This document shows positions 41,281 through 49,400 of a DNA stretch of 64,000 nt, piece after piece (within the stretch, counting starts at the first letter, position 1; each line of letters starts with the position of its first letter). The notes under the pieces are model-generated. The model worked only from the letters and a program-made list of their open reading frames with translations, was not told where the DNA came from and ran no database searches. Origin of the DNA: Streptomyces sp. TSRI0281 (GTDB lineage Bacteria > Actinomycetota > Actinomycetes > Streptomycetales > Streptomycetaceae); contig NZ_LWLE01000001.1 of NCBI RefSeq assembly GCF_001905125.1, positions 461,418-525,417 of the forward strand, written 5' to 3'. The translations under genes and the position numbers were made by a program.

Positions 41281-42234
41281 GTGACCATGCCCACCACTGC
41301 TCCCGCATTCTCCGACGCGACCGCGTCCGACAGTGCGCTGCGCCGCTTCCTGTTCGGGCTGCCCGGCGTCGACGCCGTCGGCCTCGAAGCGCGCGCCGCG
41401 TCCCTCGGAACCCGTTCGATCAAGACGACGGCCAAGGCGTACGCCATCGATCTCGCCATCTCGATGATCGACCTGACGACGCTGGAAGGCGCGGACACCC
41501 CGGGCAAGGTCCGGGCACTCGCCGCCAAGGCCGTCAACCCCGACCCCACCGACCGCACGGCTCCGCGCACCGCGGCGGTCTGCGTCTACCCCGACATGGC
41601 GGCGACCGCCGTCGCCGCGCTGGCGGGTTCCGGAGTGAAGGTGGCGTCCGTCGCGACGGCCTTCCCCGCCGGACGCGCCGCGCTGGACGTCAAGCTCGCG
41701 GACGTCCGCGACGCCGTGGCGGCCGGGGCCGACGAGATCGACATGGTGATCGACCGCGGCGCCTTCCTCTCCGGCCGTTTCCTGAAGGTGTACGAGGAGA
41801 TCCTCGCCGTGAAGGCGGAGTGCGGCTCCGCGCGCCTGAAGGTGATCTTCGAGACCGGCGAGCTGTCCACGTACGACAACATCCGCCGCGCCTCCTGGCT
41901 CGGGATGCTGGCGGGCGCGGACTTCATCAAGACGTCGACCGGCAAGGTCGGGGTCAACGCCACCCCGGCGAACACGCTCCTCATGCTGGAGGCCGTGCGC
42001 GACTTCCGGGCGCAGACCGGCGTACAGATCGGCGTGAAGCCCGCCGGTGGCATCCGCACCTCCAAGGACGCCATCAAGTTCCTGGTGCTGGTGAACGAGA
42101 CCGCGGGCGAGGACTGGCTGGACAACCACTGGTTCCGGTTCGGCGCCTCCAGCCTGCTCAACGACCTGCTGATGCAGCGCCAGAAGCTCAGCACCGGCCG
42201 TTACTCCGGCCCCGATTACGTGACGGTGGACTGA
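41281..42234 (+). CDS. deoC: deoxyribose-phosphate aldolase
   Basis: 317 residues from GTG 41281 (ATG 41287 also possible). Cleaves 2-deoxyribose-5-phosphate to acetaldehyde and glyceraldehyde-3-phosphate. DeoC signatures: VCVYPDM, VATAFPAGR, DEIDMVIDRGAFLSG, LKVIFETGEL, the Schiff-base lysine in FIKTSTGK, and VGVKPAGGIRTSKDA-like phosphate loops. Longer than E. coli DeoC but normal for actinobacteria. The leader is too short for a Shine-Dalgarno, so probably leaderless. Five nt separate it from the aldehyde dehydrogenase gene. Confidence 0.95.
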   Translation: MTMPTTAPAFSDATASDSALRRFLFGLPGVDAVGLEARAASLGTRSIKTTAKAYAIDLAISMIDLTTLEGADTPGKVRALAAKAVNPDPTDRTAPRTAAVCVYPDMAATAVAALAGSGVKVASVATAFPAGRAALDVKLADVRDAVAAGADEIDMVIDRGAFLSGRFLKVYEEILAVKAECGSARLKVIFETGELSTYDNIRRASWLGMLAGADFIKTSTGKVGVNATPANTLLMLEAVRDFRAQTGVQIGVKPAGGIRTSKDAIKFLVLVNETAGEDWLDNHWFRFGASSLLNDLLMQRQKLSTGRYSGPDYVTVD

Positions 42235-42239
42235 TCCCC

Positions 42240-43679
42240 ATGGCATCTGCATTCGAGTACGCACCGGCGCCGGAATCCCGTTCCGTCGTCGACATCGCTC
42301 CGTCGTACGGCCTGTTCATCGACGGTGAGTTCACCGAGGCCGCCGACGGCAAGGTCTTCAAGACCGTCTCGCCGAGCAGCGAGGAGGTGCTCTCCGAGGT
42401 CGCGCAGGCGGGCGAGGCGGACGTCGACCGGGCCGTCAAGGCGGCCCGCAGGGCGTTCGAGAAGTGGTCCGCGCTGCCCGGCTCCGAGCGCGCCAAGTAC
42501 CTGTTCCGGATCGCCCGGATCATCCAGGAGCGCAGCCGCGAGCTCGCCGTCCTCGAAACCCTCGACAACGGCAAGCCGATCAAGGAGACCCGCGACGCGG
42601 ACCTCCCCCTGGTCGCGGCGCACTTCTTCTACTACGCGGGCTGGGCCGACAAGCTGGACCACGCGGGCTACGGCGCGAACCCGCGCCCGCTCGGCGTGGC
42701 CGGCCAGATCATCCCGTGGAACTTCCCGCTGCTGATGCTCGCGTGGAAGATCGCCCCGGCGCTCGCCACCGGCAACACGGTGGTCCTGAAGCCCGCCGAG
42801 ACGACCCCGCTCTCCGCGCTCTTCTTCGCGGACATCTGCCGCCAGGCGGGGCTCCCCAAGGGCGTCGTCAACATCCTCACGGGCTACGGCGACGCGGGCG
42901 CCGCCCTCGTCGGGCACCCGGACGTCAACAAGGTCGCCTTCACCGGCTCGACCGCGGTCGGCAAGGCCATCGCCCGCCAGATCGCCGGTACGGACAAGCG
43001 GGCCACCCTGGAACTGGGCGGCAAGGGCGCCAACATCGTCTTCGACGACGCCCCGATCGACCAGGCCGTCGAGGGCATCGTCACCGGGATCTTCTTCAAC
43101 CAGGGCCAGGTCTGCTGCGCGGGCTCCCGGCTCCTCGTGCAGGAGTCGATCCAGGACGAGCTGCTGGACTCCCTGAAGCGCCGGCTGTCCACGCTGCGCC
43201 TGGGCGACCCGCTGGACAAGAACACCGACATCGGTGCGATCAACTCCCAGGAGCAGCTCGCCCGGATCACCTCGCTCGTCGAGACGGGCGAGGCGGAGGG
43301 CGCCGAGCGCTGGTCCGCCCCCTGCGAGCTCCCCTCGGCCGGCTACTGGTTCGCGCCGACGCTGTTCACCGGCGTCACCCAGGCGCACACCGTCGCCCGC
43401 GACGAGATCTTCGGCCCCGTGCTGTCCGTCCTCTCCTTCCGCACCCCGGACGAGGCGGTCGCCAAGGCCAACAACAGTCAGTACGGCCTCTCGGCCGGCA
43501 TCTGGACGGAGAAGGGCTCCCGCATCCTCGCGGTGGCGGGCAAGCTCCGGGCGGGCGTCGTCTGGGCCAACACGTTCAACAAGTTCGACCCGACGTCGCC
43601 GTTCGGCGGCTACAAGGAGTCGGGCTTCGGCCGCGAGGGCGGCCGCCACGGCCTGGAGGCATACCTCGATGTCCGATAA
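42240..43679 (+). CDS. aldehyde dehydrogenase, catalytic
   Basis: 479 residues, full-length ALDH fold. IIPWNFPLLMLAWKIAPALATGN (cofactor and Asn of the oxyanion hole), TGSTAVGKAI, LELGGKGANIVF (general-base Glu), and NQGQVCCAGSRL with the nucleophilic Cys. Ends in the usual FGGYKESGFGREGG region. Co-transcribed with deoC, so acetaldehyde released by DeoC is the likely substrate (inference). The stop overlaps the start of the shorter ALDH gene by 11 nt. Confidence 0.93.
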   Translation: MASAFEYAPAPESRSVVDIAPSYGLFIDGEFTEAADGKVFKTVSPSSEEVLSEVAQAGEADVDRAVKAARRAFEKWSALPGSERAKYLFRIARIIQERSRELAVLETLDNGKPIKETRDADLPLVAAHFFYYAGWADKLDHAGYGANPRPLGVAGQIIPWNFPLLMLAWKIAPALATGNTVVLKPAETTPLSALFFADICRQAGLPKGVVNILTGYGDAGAALVGHPDVNKVAFTGSTAVGKAIARQIAGTDKRATLELGGKGANIVFDDAPIDQAVEGIVTGIFFNQGQVCCAGSRLLVQESIQDELLDSLKRRLSTLRLGDPLDKNTDIGAINSQEQLARITSLVETGEAEGAERWSAPCELPSAGYWFAPTLFTGVTQAHTVARDEIFGPVLSVLSFRTPDEAVAKANNSQYGLSAGIWTEKGSRILAVAGKLRAGVVWANTFNKFDPTSPFGGYKESGFGREGGRHGLEAYLDVR

Positions 43680-44583
43680 CCGTCTGAGTGTCTTCAAGAC
43701 CTACAAGCTGTACGTCGGGGGCAAGTTCCCCCGCTCCGAGAGCGGCCGGGTGTACGAGGTGACGGACTCCAAGGGCAACTGGCTGGCGAACGCCCCACAG
43801 TCCTCCCGCAAGGACGCCCGCGACGCGGTCGTGGCCGCCCGCAAGGCGTTCGGTGGCTGGTCGGGCGCGACCGCGTACAACCGCGGCCAGGTCCTCTACC
43901 GCGTCGCCGAGATGCTGGAGGGCCGCAGGGACCAGTTCGTACGGGAAGTGGCGGACGCGGAGGGCCTGTCGAAGTCCAAGGCGGCGGCCGTCGTGGACGC
44001 GGCCGTCGACCGCTGGGTCTGGTACGCGGGCTGGACCGACAAGATCGGCCAGATCGTCGGCGGGGCGAACCCGGTGGCCGGCCCGTTCTTCAACCTCTCC
44101 ACCCCCGAGCCGACGGGTGTGGTGACGGTCCTCGCACCGCGGAAGTCGTCGTTCCTGGGGCTGATCTCGGTGATCGCCCCGGTGATCGCGACCGGCAACA
44201 CCGCGGTGGTCATCGCCTCGGCCGACGCACCGCTGCCCGCGCTCTCCCTGGGCGAGGTGCTGGCCACCTCCGACCTGCCCGGCGGTGTGGTGAACATCCT
44301 GTCCGGGCGGACCGCGGAGCTCGCGGCCCCGCTCGCCTCCCACCAGGACGTCAACGCGATCGACCTGACGGGCGCCGACCCGGCGCTGGCGAAGGAGCTG
44401 GAGATCGCGGCGGCGGACAACCTGAAGCGGGTACTGCGTCCCCAGCCTGTGGACGCGGACGGCGACGGCGCCTCCACCGACTGGTCGGCCGACCCCGGTA
44501 CGCACCGGCTGACGGCCTTCCTGGAGACCAAGACGGTGTGGCACCCCACGGGTTCCCTGGGCGCCTCCGGCTCCTCGTACTGA
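43669..44583 (+). CDS. truncated, non-catalytic aldehyde dehydrogenase-like protein
   Basis: 304 residues. Matches the N-terminal coenzyme half of the ALDH fold (YKLYVGGKFPRSESGRVYEV, GGWSGATAYNRGQVLYRVAE, ISVIAPVIATGNTAVVIAS, LPGGVVNILSG). It then departs: no LELGGK, no catalytic Cys, no C-terminal half. Instead it ends in a short tail (HRLTAFLETKTVWHPTGSLG). The first codon is ATG at 43669, inside the upstream ALDH gene, so translation is coupled. The pair resembles a split form of ALDH16, in which an active ALDH domain is followed by a truncated inactive one; complex formation is inferred. Confidence 0.88.
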   Translation: MSDNRLSVFKTYKLYVGGKFPRSESGRVYEVTDSKGNWLANAPQSSRKDARDAVVAARKAFGGWSGATAYNRGQVLYRVAEMLEGRRDQFVREVADAEGLSKSKAAAVVDAAVDRWVWYAGWTDKIGQIVGGANPVAGPFFNLSTPEPTGVVTVLAPRKSSFLGLISVIAPVIATGNTAVVIASADAPLPALSLGEVLATSDLPGGVVNILSGRTAELAAPLASHQDVNAIDLTGADPALAKELEIAAADNLKRVLRPQPVDADGDGASTDWSADPGTHRLTAFLETKTVWHPTGSLGASGSSY

Positions 44584-44610
44584 CCCGCCGCACTCCCGGT
44601 ACGCACTCCC

Positions 44611-44644
44611 GCAGGGCCGCCCCTCACCCGAGGGGTGGCCCTGC
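44611..44644. terminator. bidirectional terminator after the deoC operon
   Basis: 15-bp stem GCAGGGCCGCCCCTC/GAGGGGTGGCCCTGC with one G-T pair and a 4-nt loop, between convergent genes. Confidence 0.88.
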
Positions 44645-44685
44645 GCCGCGCCGTCGGCCGCGATCAGCCGTCGGCCGGCCCGTGA

Positions 44686-45099
44686 TCAGCCGGTGATGAA
44701 CCCGGTGACCTCGCCCACCACGGGCAGATCGTTCAGCGCGCCGCCGCTGGTCAGCGGGTCGGTGACGACAGCCGTGGTCACCGGCGCGAAGTCGGCGATC
44801 TGGGTGCCCACGGCGTTGTCCAGCGGGTCCACTCCGGTCCCGGCCAGCGGGTCGAGCTGAAGATCCGTGATGGGCGCGACGGCCCCGGCGAGCGAGTACC
44901 CGAGCGCCCCGGTCAGCGCGGGCGCGGCGGCGTCGGTGATCGCCCCGAAGGTGCTGTCGGCCTCGCTGGCGGGGGCGGAGGGCGGCGGTGCCGCCTGGGC
45001 GGCCGTGGCTCCGGCGCCGAGTGCGGCGCCCATCGCGGTGATGGTCAGACCGGCGCGCAGCAGAACGCGACGTGCGGGCTTGCGTGCATGAAGTCCCAT
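44686..45099 (-). CDS. small secreted protein, 137 aa
   Basis: Signal peptide (RRVLLRAGLTITAMGAALGAG, cleavage near AQA-AP at about residue 36). The mature Ala/Asp/Pro/Thr-rich chain has repeated D-P-L and A-P-[VI]-T-D phrases (APITDLQLDPLAGTGVDPLD). No Cys, no anchor. It has the composition of small cell-wall-associated or ALP-like secreted proteins seen in Streptomyces; the gene at 51160 is a shorter relative in style. Function unknown. ATG 45099; GTGGGA lies upstream. Confidence 0.72.
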   Translation of the reverse strand: MGLHARKPARRVLLRAGLTITAMGAALGAGATAAQAAPPPSAPASEADSTFGAITDAAAPALTGALGYSLAGAVAPITDLQLDPLAGTGVDPLDNAVGTQIADFAPVTTAVVTDPLTSGGALNDLPVVGEVTGFITG

Positions 45100-45163
45100 G
45101 ATTTTCCCACCTGATCGAGTCCGGATGTGTGATCGTCCGTGCGCGCAGAGTAGTTGAGGTGTG

Positions 45164-45865
45164 ATGCTCGATACCAACAAGACCTCCGAGGGATCCCCTA
45201 CGCGGGTCAATGCCTCACACTTCTGTTCTGTGAGTTCCCAACCGATCCCGACCCGCGTCGTGCTGCTCGCGGGCCCCTCCGGCTCCGGAAAGTCGTCCCT
45301 CGCCGCCCGCACCGGTCTGCCGGTGCTGCGTCTGGACGACTTCTACAAGGAGGGTGACGACCCCTCGCTGCCCCAGGTCCCGGGCAGCCCGGACATCGAC
45401 TGGGACTCCGCGCAGTCCTGGGACGCGGACGCGGCGGTGACCGCCATCACGGAGCTGTGCCGCACGGGCCGCACGGAAGTGCCGGTGTACGACATCGCCA
45501 CCAGCGCCCGCACGGACCAGGAGGCGTTCCACATAGAGCGTTCGCCCCTGTTCGTGGCCGAGGGCATCTTCGCGGCGGACATCGTCGGACGCTGCCAGGA
45601 GCTGGGGCTGCTGGCCGACGCGCTGTGCCTGCGCGGCCGTCCGTCGACGACCTTCCGGCGACGGCTGCTGCGGGATCTGCGCGAGGGACGCAAGTCGGTG
45701 CCGTTCCTGGTGCGGCGCGGGTGGCGTCTGATGCGGGCCGAGCGGCGCATCGTGGCCCGGCAGGCGGCACTGGGCGCGTATCCGTGCGGCAAGGACGAGG
45801 CCCTGGGCCGGCTGGCCGCGGCGGCTGCGGGCCGCTGCCGACGCGGAGCGTCCGCGGGAAGGTGA
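45164..45865 (+). CDS. uridine kinase-like P-loop protein
   Basis: 233 residues. After a ~30-residue N-terminal segment comes Walker A (LLAGPSGSGKSSLA), the substrate region LRLDDFYKEGDD, DIDWDSAQSWD, and the lid with RRRLLRDLREGRKS, consistent with the uridine kinase/phosphoribulokinase family. Would phosphorylate uridine or cytidine, fitting the nucleoside theme. ATG 45164 has GAGG just upstream; a GTG at 45230 would remove 22 residues. The stop codon sits in a 29-bp tandem repeat, and the last residues (RRGASAGR) are encoded by it. Confidence 0.8.
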   Translation: MLDTNKTSEGSPTRVNASHFCSVSSQPIPTRVVLLAGPSGSGKSSLAARTGLPVLRLDDFYKEGDDPSLPQVPGSPDIDWDSAQSWDADAAVTAITELCRTGRTEVPVYDIATSARTDQEAFHIERSPLFVAEGIFAADIVGRCQELGLLADALCLRGRPSTTFRRRLLRDLREGRKSVPFLVRRGWRLMRAERRIVARQAALGAYPCGKDEALGRLAAAAAGRCRRGASAGR

Positions 45866-45934
45866 AGCGCGTCAGGGCGTCCGCGGGAAGGTGAAGCACC
45901 GCGGGGCGTCCGCGGGGGCCCCTCCGCGCCGCAC
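45848..45934. repeat. 29-bp tandem repeat spanning the uridine-kinase-like stop codon
   Basis: Units start GCGTCCGCGGGAAGGTGAAG at 45848 and 45877, and a decayed copy GCGTCCGCGGG at 45906. The TGA stop (45863-45865) is in the first copy. Confidence 0.85.
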
Positions 45935-46175
45935 TCGCGGCAGCCTCCTGGTCAGGCGCCGCTCTGCGCGGGACGGTCCCGGTGCACCGCATCGGCGGCG
46001 GGACACGCGAACGGGGCCGGACAGGACCCCCCGGCCCGTCCGACCCCGCTGCGTTCCCCGTACCGTCGCCTCCCCCGAAGCGCCGGCCTGTTCCCCCGTG
46101 TCCCCCGTATCCCCGTACCGTCGCCTCCCCCGAAGCGCCGGCCGTTTCCCCCGTATCCCCGTGTCCCCCGTTGCC
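45866..46175. other. 310-bp convergent gap made largely of tandem repeats
   Basis: Between the kinase-like gene and sigQ. It holds the tail of the 29-bp repeat and the 55-bp repeat listed separately; the middle is GC-rich sequence without a gene. No classical terminator hairpin is obvious. Confidence 0.5.
46056..46165. repeat. 55-bp tandem duplication just beyond the sigQ stop
   Basis: Two units beginning CCCCGTACCGTCGCCTCCCC at 46056 and 46111, then CGAAGCGCCGG and C/T-rich CCCCCGT words. The second copy ends 10 bp from the sigQ stop codon. Confidence 0.85.
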
Positions 46176-46976
46176 TCAGGCCACCAGCTCGCCGAAGGAC
46201 TCTTCCTCGTCACGGCCGAAGCTGAGGACCTCGTCCTCGCGCAGCCGGCGGAGCGACCGCCAGATGCTCGACTTCACCGTGCCGACACTGATGTCGAGGA
46301 TCGACGCGATCTCCGGATCGGTGCGGCCCTCGTAGTACCGCAGGACCAGCATCGTGCGCTGGAGTTCCGGCAGCCGTGCGAGCGCCTGCCAGAGCACCGC
46401 ACGCAGTTCCGTTCCGCGCATCGCGTCCGTGTCGCCCACCGTCTCCGGCAGCTCCTCGGTCGGATACTCGTTGAGCTTGCGCCTGCGCCAGGCGCTGATG
46501 TGCAGATTGGTCATGGTGCGGCGGAGATACCCGCCGACCGCCGCCTTGTCGCTGATCCTGTCCCACGCCCGGTACGTCGAGAAGAGGGCGCTCTGCAGCA
46601 GATCCTCGGCCTCGAACCGGTCGCCGGTCAGGTGATAGGCGGTTGCGTACAGGGAGGCGCGGCGCTCCCGGACGTAGGCCGTGAACGCCGCTTCGGCGTC
46701 CTCGGTCTCCGCCGCGGTCTTCCGCTCCCCCGTGACCTCCCCGTACGCGGTTCCCCCGTGCTTTCCCCCGTTGGCCCCGATGGGCGCGTCAACAACCGTT
46801 ATGTACGACGGATGCTGACGCCCGGTGCCGCGAACGCACCCCCGCCCTCCCCCGAGCTCTCGACTCCGCTCGACCAGGGAGGTACCCCCTGTTGCACCGG
46901 ACTTCTCCAGGCTCCGGCCGACGTCGTGGAGACGCGTGACAACTGCGCTTGAGCTGGTGCTGTGCAGTGCGTTCAT
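46176..46976 (-). CDS. sigQ: ECF-type RNA polymerase sigma factor SigQ
   Basis: 266 residues. Region 2 is LYATAYHLTGDRFEAEDLLQ and following; region 4 is LPELQRTMLVLRYYEGRTDPEIASILDISVGTVKSSIWRSLRRL. An N-terminal extension of about 90 residues is typical of this SigQ (the SigE-family/SACE group). ATG 46976 preferred, with GAGGGGG 6 nt upstream; an ATG at 46991 adds five residues. Divergent from afsQ1; in S. coelicolor sigQ is a direct AfsQ1 target that antagonises antibiotic production (from memory). The AfsQ1 box at 47061 lies in the shared region. Confidence 0.9.
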   Translation of the reverse strand: MNALHSTSSSAVVTRLHDVGRSLEKSGATGGTSLVERSRELGGGRGCVRGTGRQHPSYITVVDAPIGANGGKHGGTAYGEVTGERKTAAETEDAEAAFTAYVRERRASLYATAYHLTGDRFEAEDLLQSALFSTYRAWDRISDKAAVGGYLRRTMTNLHISAWRRRKLNEYPTEELPETVGDTDAMRGTELRAVLWQALARLPELQRTMLVLRYYEGRTDPEIASILDISVGTVKSSIWRSLRRLREDEVLSFGRDEEESFGELVA

Positions 46977-47060
46977 CTCGCGCCCCCTCATCGGTGGAGT
47001 CCGTTCGTTCCCTGTGCCAACGAGCTTGCCCGGCCAGTTTCATCACGTTGTCCTGCGACT

Positions 47061-47076
47061 GTCACAGGGCTGTCAC
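47061..47076. promoter_or_regulatory. AfsQ1-binding motif in the sigQ-afsQ1 intergenic region
   Basis: GTCAC-AGGGCT-GTCAC, an exact instance of the reported AfsQ1 recognition pattern GTnAC-n6-GTnAC, 85 bp ahead of the sigQ start and 82 bp ahead of afsQ1. Confidence 0.8.
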
Positions 47077-47157
47077 AGGGCCTGTTGGGCCGTGTCGGAA
47101 CGATGGGAGGACTCCAACTGTCGAACTGAGGCGCCACCATGGGTCAGAATGACCCAC

Positions 47158-47835
47158 GTGCCTTTCCTGTTGCTGATCGAGGACGACGACGCCATCCGCA
47201 CGGCCCTCGAACTCTCGCTGTCACGCCAGGGCCACCGTGTGGCCACCGCGGCGACGGGAGAGGACGGCCTGAACCTGCTGCGGGAGCAGCGGCCCGACCT
47301 GGTCGTGCTGGATGTGATGCTGCCCGGGATCGACGGTTTCGAGGTGTGCCGGCGTATCCGCCGCACCGACCAACTGCCGATCATTCTGCTGACCGCGCGC
47401 AGCGACGACATCGACGTCGTGGTGGGACTGGAGTCCGGCGCGGACGACTATGTGGTGAAACCCGTACAGGGCCGGGTGCTGGACGCCCGTATCCGTGCGG
47501 TGCTGCGCCGGGGCGAGCGCGAGTCCACCGACTCGGCGACCTTCGGGACCGTGGTCATCGACCGTTCCGCGATGACGGTCACCAAGGACGGTGAGGATCT
47601 TCAGCTCACGCCGACCGAGCTGCGGCTCCTGCTGGAGCTGAGCCGCCGGCCCGGCCAGGCGCTGTCCCGGCAGCAGTTGCTGCGGCTGGTCTGGGAGCAC
47701 GACTATCTCGGTGACTCCCGGCTGGTGGACGCCTGTGTGCAGCGGCTGCGCGCGAAGGTGGAGGACGTGCCGTCCTCGCCGACCCTGATCCGTACGGTGC
47801 GGGGAGTGGGCTACCGGCTGGACTCGCCTCAGTGA
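47158..47835 (+). CDS. afsQ1: response regulator AfsQ1 (OmpR family)
   Basis: 225 residues, the S. coelicolor length. Receiver domain: acidic triad in LIEDDD (8-10 region), phosphoacceptor Asp52 in LDVMLPG, LLTAR, and VKPVQGR with the conserved Lys. The OmpR winged helix follows (LQLTPTELRLLLELSRRPGQ...SRLVDACVQRLRAKVE). GTG 47158 chosen from homolog length; ATG 47149 would add three residues. Together with AfsQ2 it responds to nitrogen/glutamate conditions and controls secondary metabolism. Overlaps afsQ2 by 4 nt (GTGA). Confidence 0.96.
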   Translation: MPFLLLIEDDDAIRTALELSLSRQGHRVATAATGEDGLNLLREQRPDLVVLDVMLPGIDGFEVCRRIRRTDQLPIILLTARSDDIDVVVGLESGADDYVVKPVQGRVLDARIRAVLRRGERESTDSATFGTVVIDRSAMTVTKDGEDLQLTPTELRLLLELSRRPGQALSRQQLLRLVWEHDYLGDSRLVDACVQRLRAKVEDVPSSPTLIRTVRGVGYRLDSPQ

Positions 47836-49400
47836 GTGAATCCGCAAAACGGTCACTCCGCGCGGGTCTTCGGTGGACCAGTCTGCGGCTGCGGCTCGTC
47901 GTCGTGTTCGCCGTGGTCGCGCTGACCGCCGCGGTGTCCGCGTCGGGGATCGCCTACTGGCTGAACCGCGAGGCGGTGCTGAACCGCACCCAGGACACGG
48001 CGCTCGGGGACTTCCGGCGGCAGATGCAGAGCACGGCGGCCACGCTGCCGGTGCGGCCCACCAAGGACGATCTGCAGAGCGCCGCCGTACGGATGGCGAG
48101 CAGCAGTCCGGGCTACAGCGTGCTGCTGGTGGACGAGCGCGACAGCGGCAAGCCGATCGTGGGCTACTCCGATCTGGACACGTTCACCCGGGTCAGTGTG
48201 CCGGACTCGCTGCAGAAGCAGGTGAGCCGGAAGCAGCAGCTGACGTCGGGCAACAAGTTTGAGTACCACCTGTTCTGGCAGCGTACGAAGATCGCGGGCA
48301 AGCCGTATCTGGTGGCCGGTACGAAGATCATCGGCGGCGGTCCGACGGGGTACATGCTGAAGTCGCTCGACCAGGAGCGTGCGGATCTGAACTCGCTGGC
48401 CTGGTCGCTGGGGATCGCCACCGGTCTGGCGCTGGTCGGTTCGGCACTGCTCGCGCAGGCGGCGGCGACGACCGTGCTGCGGCCCGTGCAGCGGCTCGGT
48501 GACGCGGCCCGCAAGCTCGGCGAGGGCAAGCTCGACACCCGGCTCGTGGTCTCCGGTACGGACGAGCTGGCCGATCTGTCCCGTACGTTCAACAGGACCG
48601 CGCATTCGCTGGAGAAGAAGGTCGCGGACATGACCGCGCGGGAGGAGGCGAGCCGCCGCTTCGTCGCCGACATGTCCCATGAGCTGCGGACCCCGCTGAC
48701 CGCGATCACCGCGGTGGCGGAGGTGCTGGAGGACGAGGCCGACAGCCTCGACCCGATGATCGCGCCCGCCGTACATCTGGTGGTGAGCGAGACCCGGCGG
48801 CTGAACGACCTGGTGGAGAATCTGATGGAGGTCACCCGGTTCGACGCGGGTACGGCCCGGCTCGTCCTGGACACGGTCGATGTCGCCGACCAGGTCACCG
48901 CGTGCATCGACGCCCGTGCCTGGCTGGACGCGGTGGATCTGGACGCGGAGCGCGGCATGATGGTGCGGCTCGATCCGCGTCGCCTCGATGTGATCCTGGC
49001 GAATCTGATCGGCAACGCGCTCAAGCACGGCGGTTCGCCGGTGCGGGTGGCGGTGCGGACCGAGGGCGAGGAACTGGTCATCGAGGTGCGCGACCACGGC
49101 CCCGGCATCCCACAGGACGTCCTGCCGCATGTCTTCGACCGGTTCTACAAGGCCAGCGCCTCCCGGCCGCGCTCCGAGGGCAGTGGCCTCGGGCTGTCCA
49201 TCGCCATGGAGAATGCCCATATCCACGGTGGTGACATCACGGCCGCGAACTCTCCGGACGGTGACGGCGCCGTGTTCGTCCTCAGACTGCCGCGCGACGC
49301 GGAGGAGCTCGCCGGGCCCGACCGGTCCCTCGGGGCCGACGGGACCGGAACCGACACACACGGCGCGCAAGGCCGGAACGAGGAGGGTGAGGCGACGTGA
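47832..49400 (+). CDS. afsQ2: sensor histidine kinase AfsQ2
   Basis: 522 residues. TM1 (about 18-38), extracellular sensor domain (about 40-185), TM2 (about 193-217), HAMP, then HisKA with FVADMSHELRTPLTAITAVAEVL (phospho-His). The ATPase domain carries the N-box DVILANLIGNALKHGG, G1 VRDHGPGIP and G2 GSGLGLSI. A polar tail follows. Phosphorylates AfsQ1. GTG start overlaps the afsQ1 stop, and its own stop overlaps the next gene, giving a translationally coupled three-gene operon. Confidence 0.95.
   Translation: MSESAKRSLRAGLRWTSLRLRLVVVFAVVALTAAVSASGIAYWLNREAVLNRTQDTALGDFRRQMQSTAATLPVRPTKDDLQSAAVRMASSSPGYSVLLVDERDSGKPIVGYSDLDTFTRVSVPDSLQKQVSRKQQLTSGNKFEYHLFWQRTKIAGKPYLVAGTKIIGGGPTGYMLKSLDQERADLNSLAWSLGIATGLALVGSALLAQAAATTVLRPVQRLGDAARKLGEGKLDTRLVVSGTDELADLSRTFNRTAHSLEKKVADMTAREEASRRFVADMSHELRTPLTAITAVAEVLEDEADSLDPMIAPAVHLVVSETRRLNDLVENLMEVTRFDAGTARLVLDTVDVADQVTACIDARAWLDAVDLDAERGMMVRLDPRRLDVILANLIGNALKHGGSPVRVAVRTEGEELVIEVRDHGPGIPQDVLPHVFDRFYKASASRPRSEGSGLGLSIAMENAHIHGGDITAANSPDGDGAVFVLRLPRDAEELAGPDRSLGADGTGTDTHGAQGRNEEGEAT

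Noticed and set aside
43669..44583. Second ALDH as a pseudogene
   Set aside because: Open frame is intact, codon bias is good, start overlaps the upstream gene, and it ends in a specific tail; more like a maintained truncated protein.
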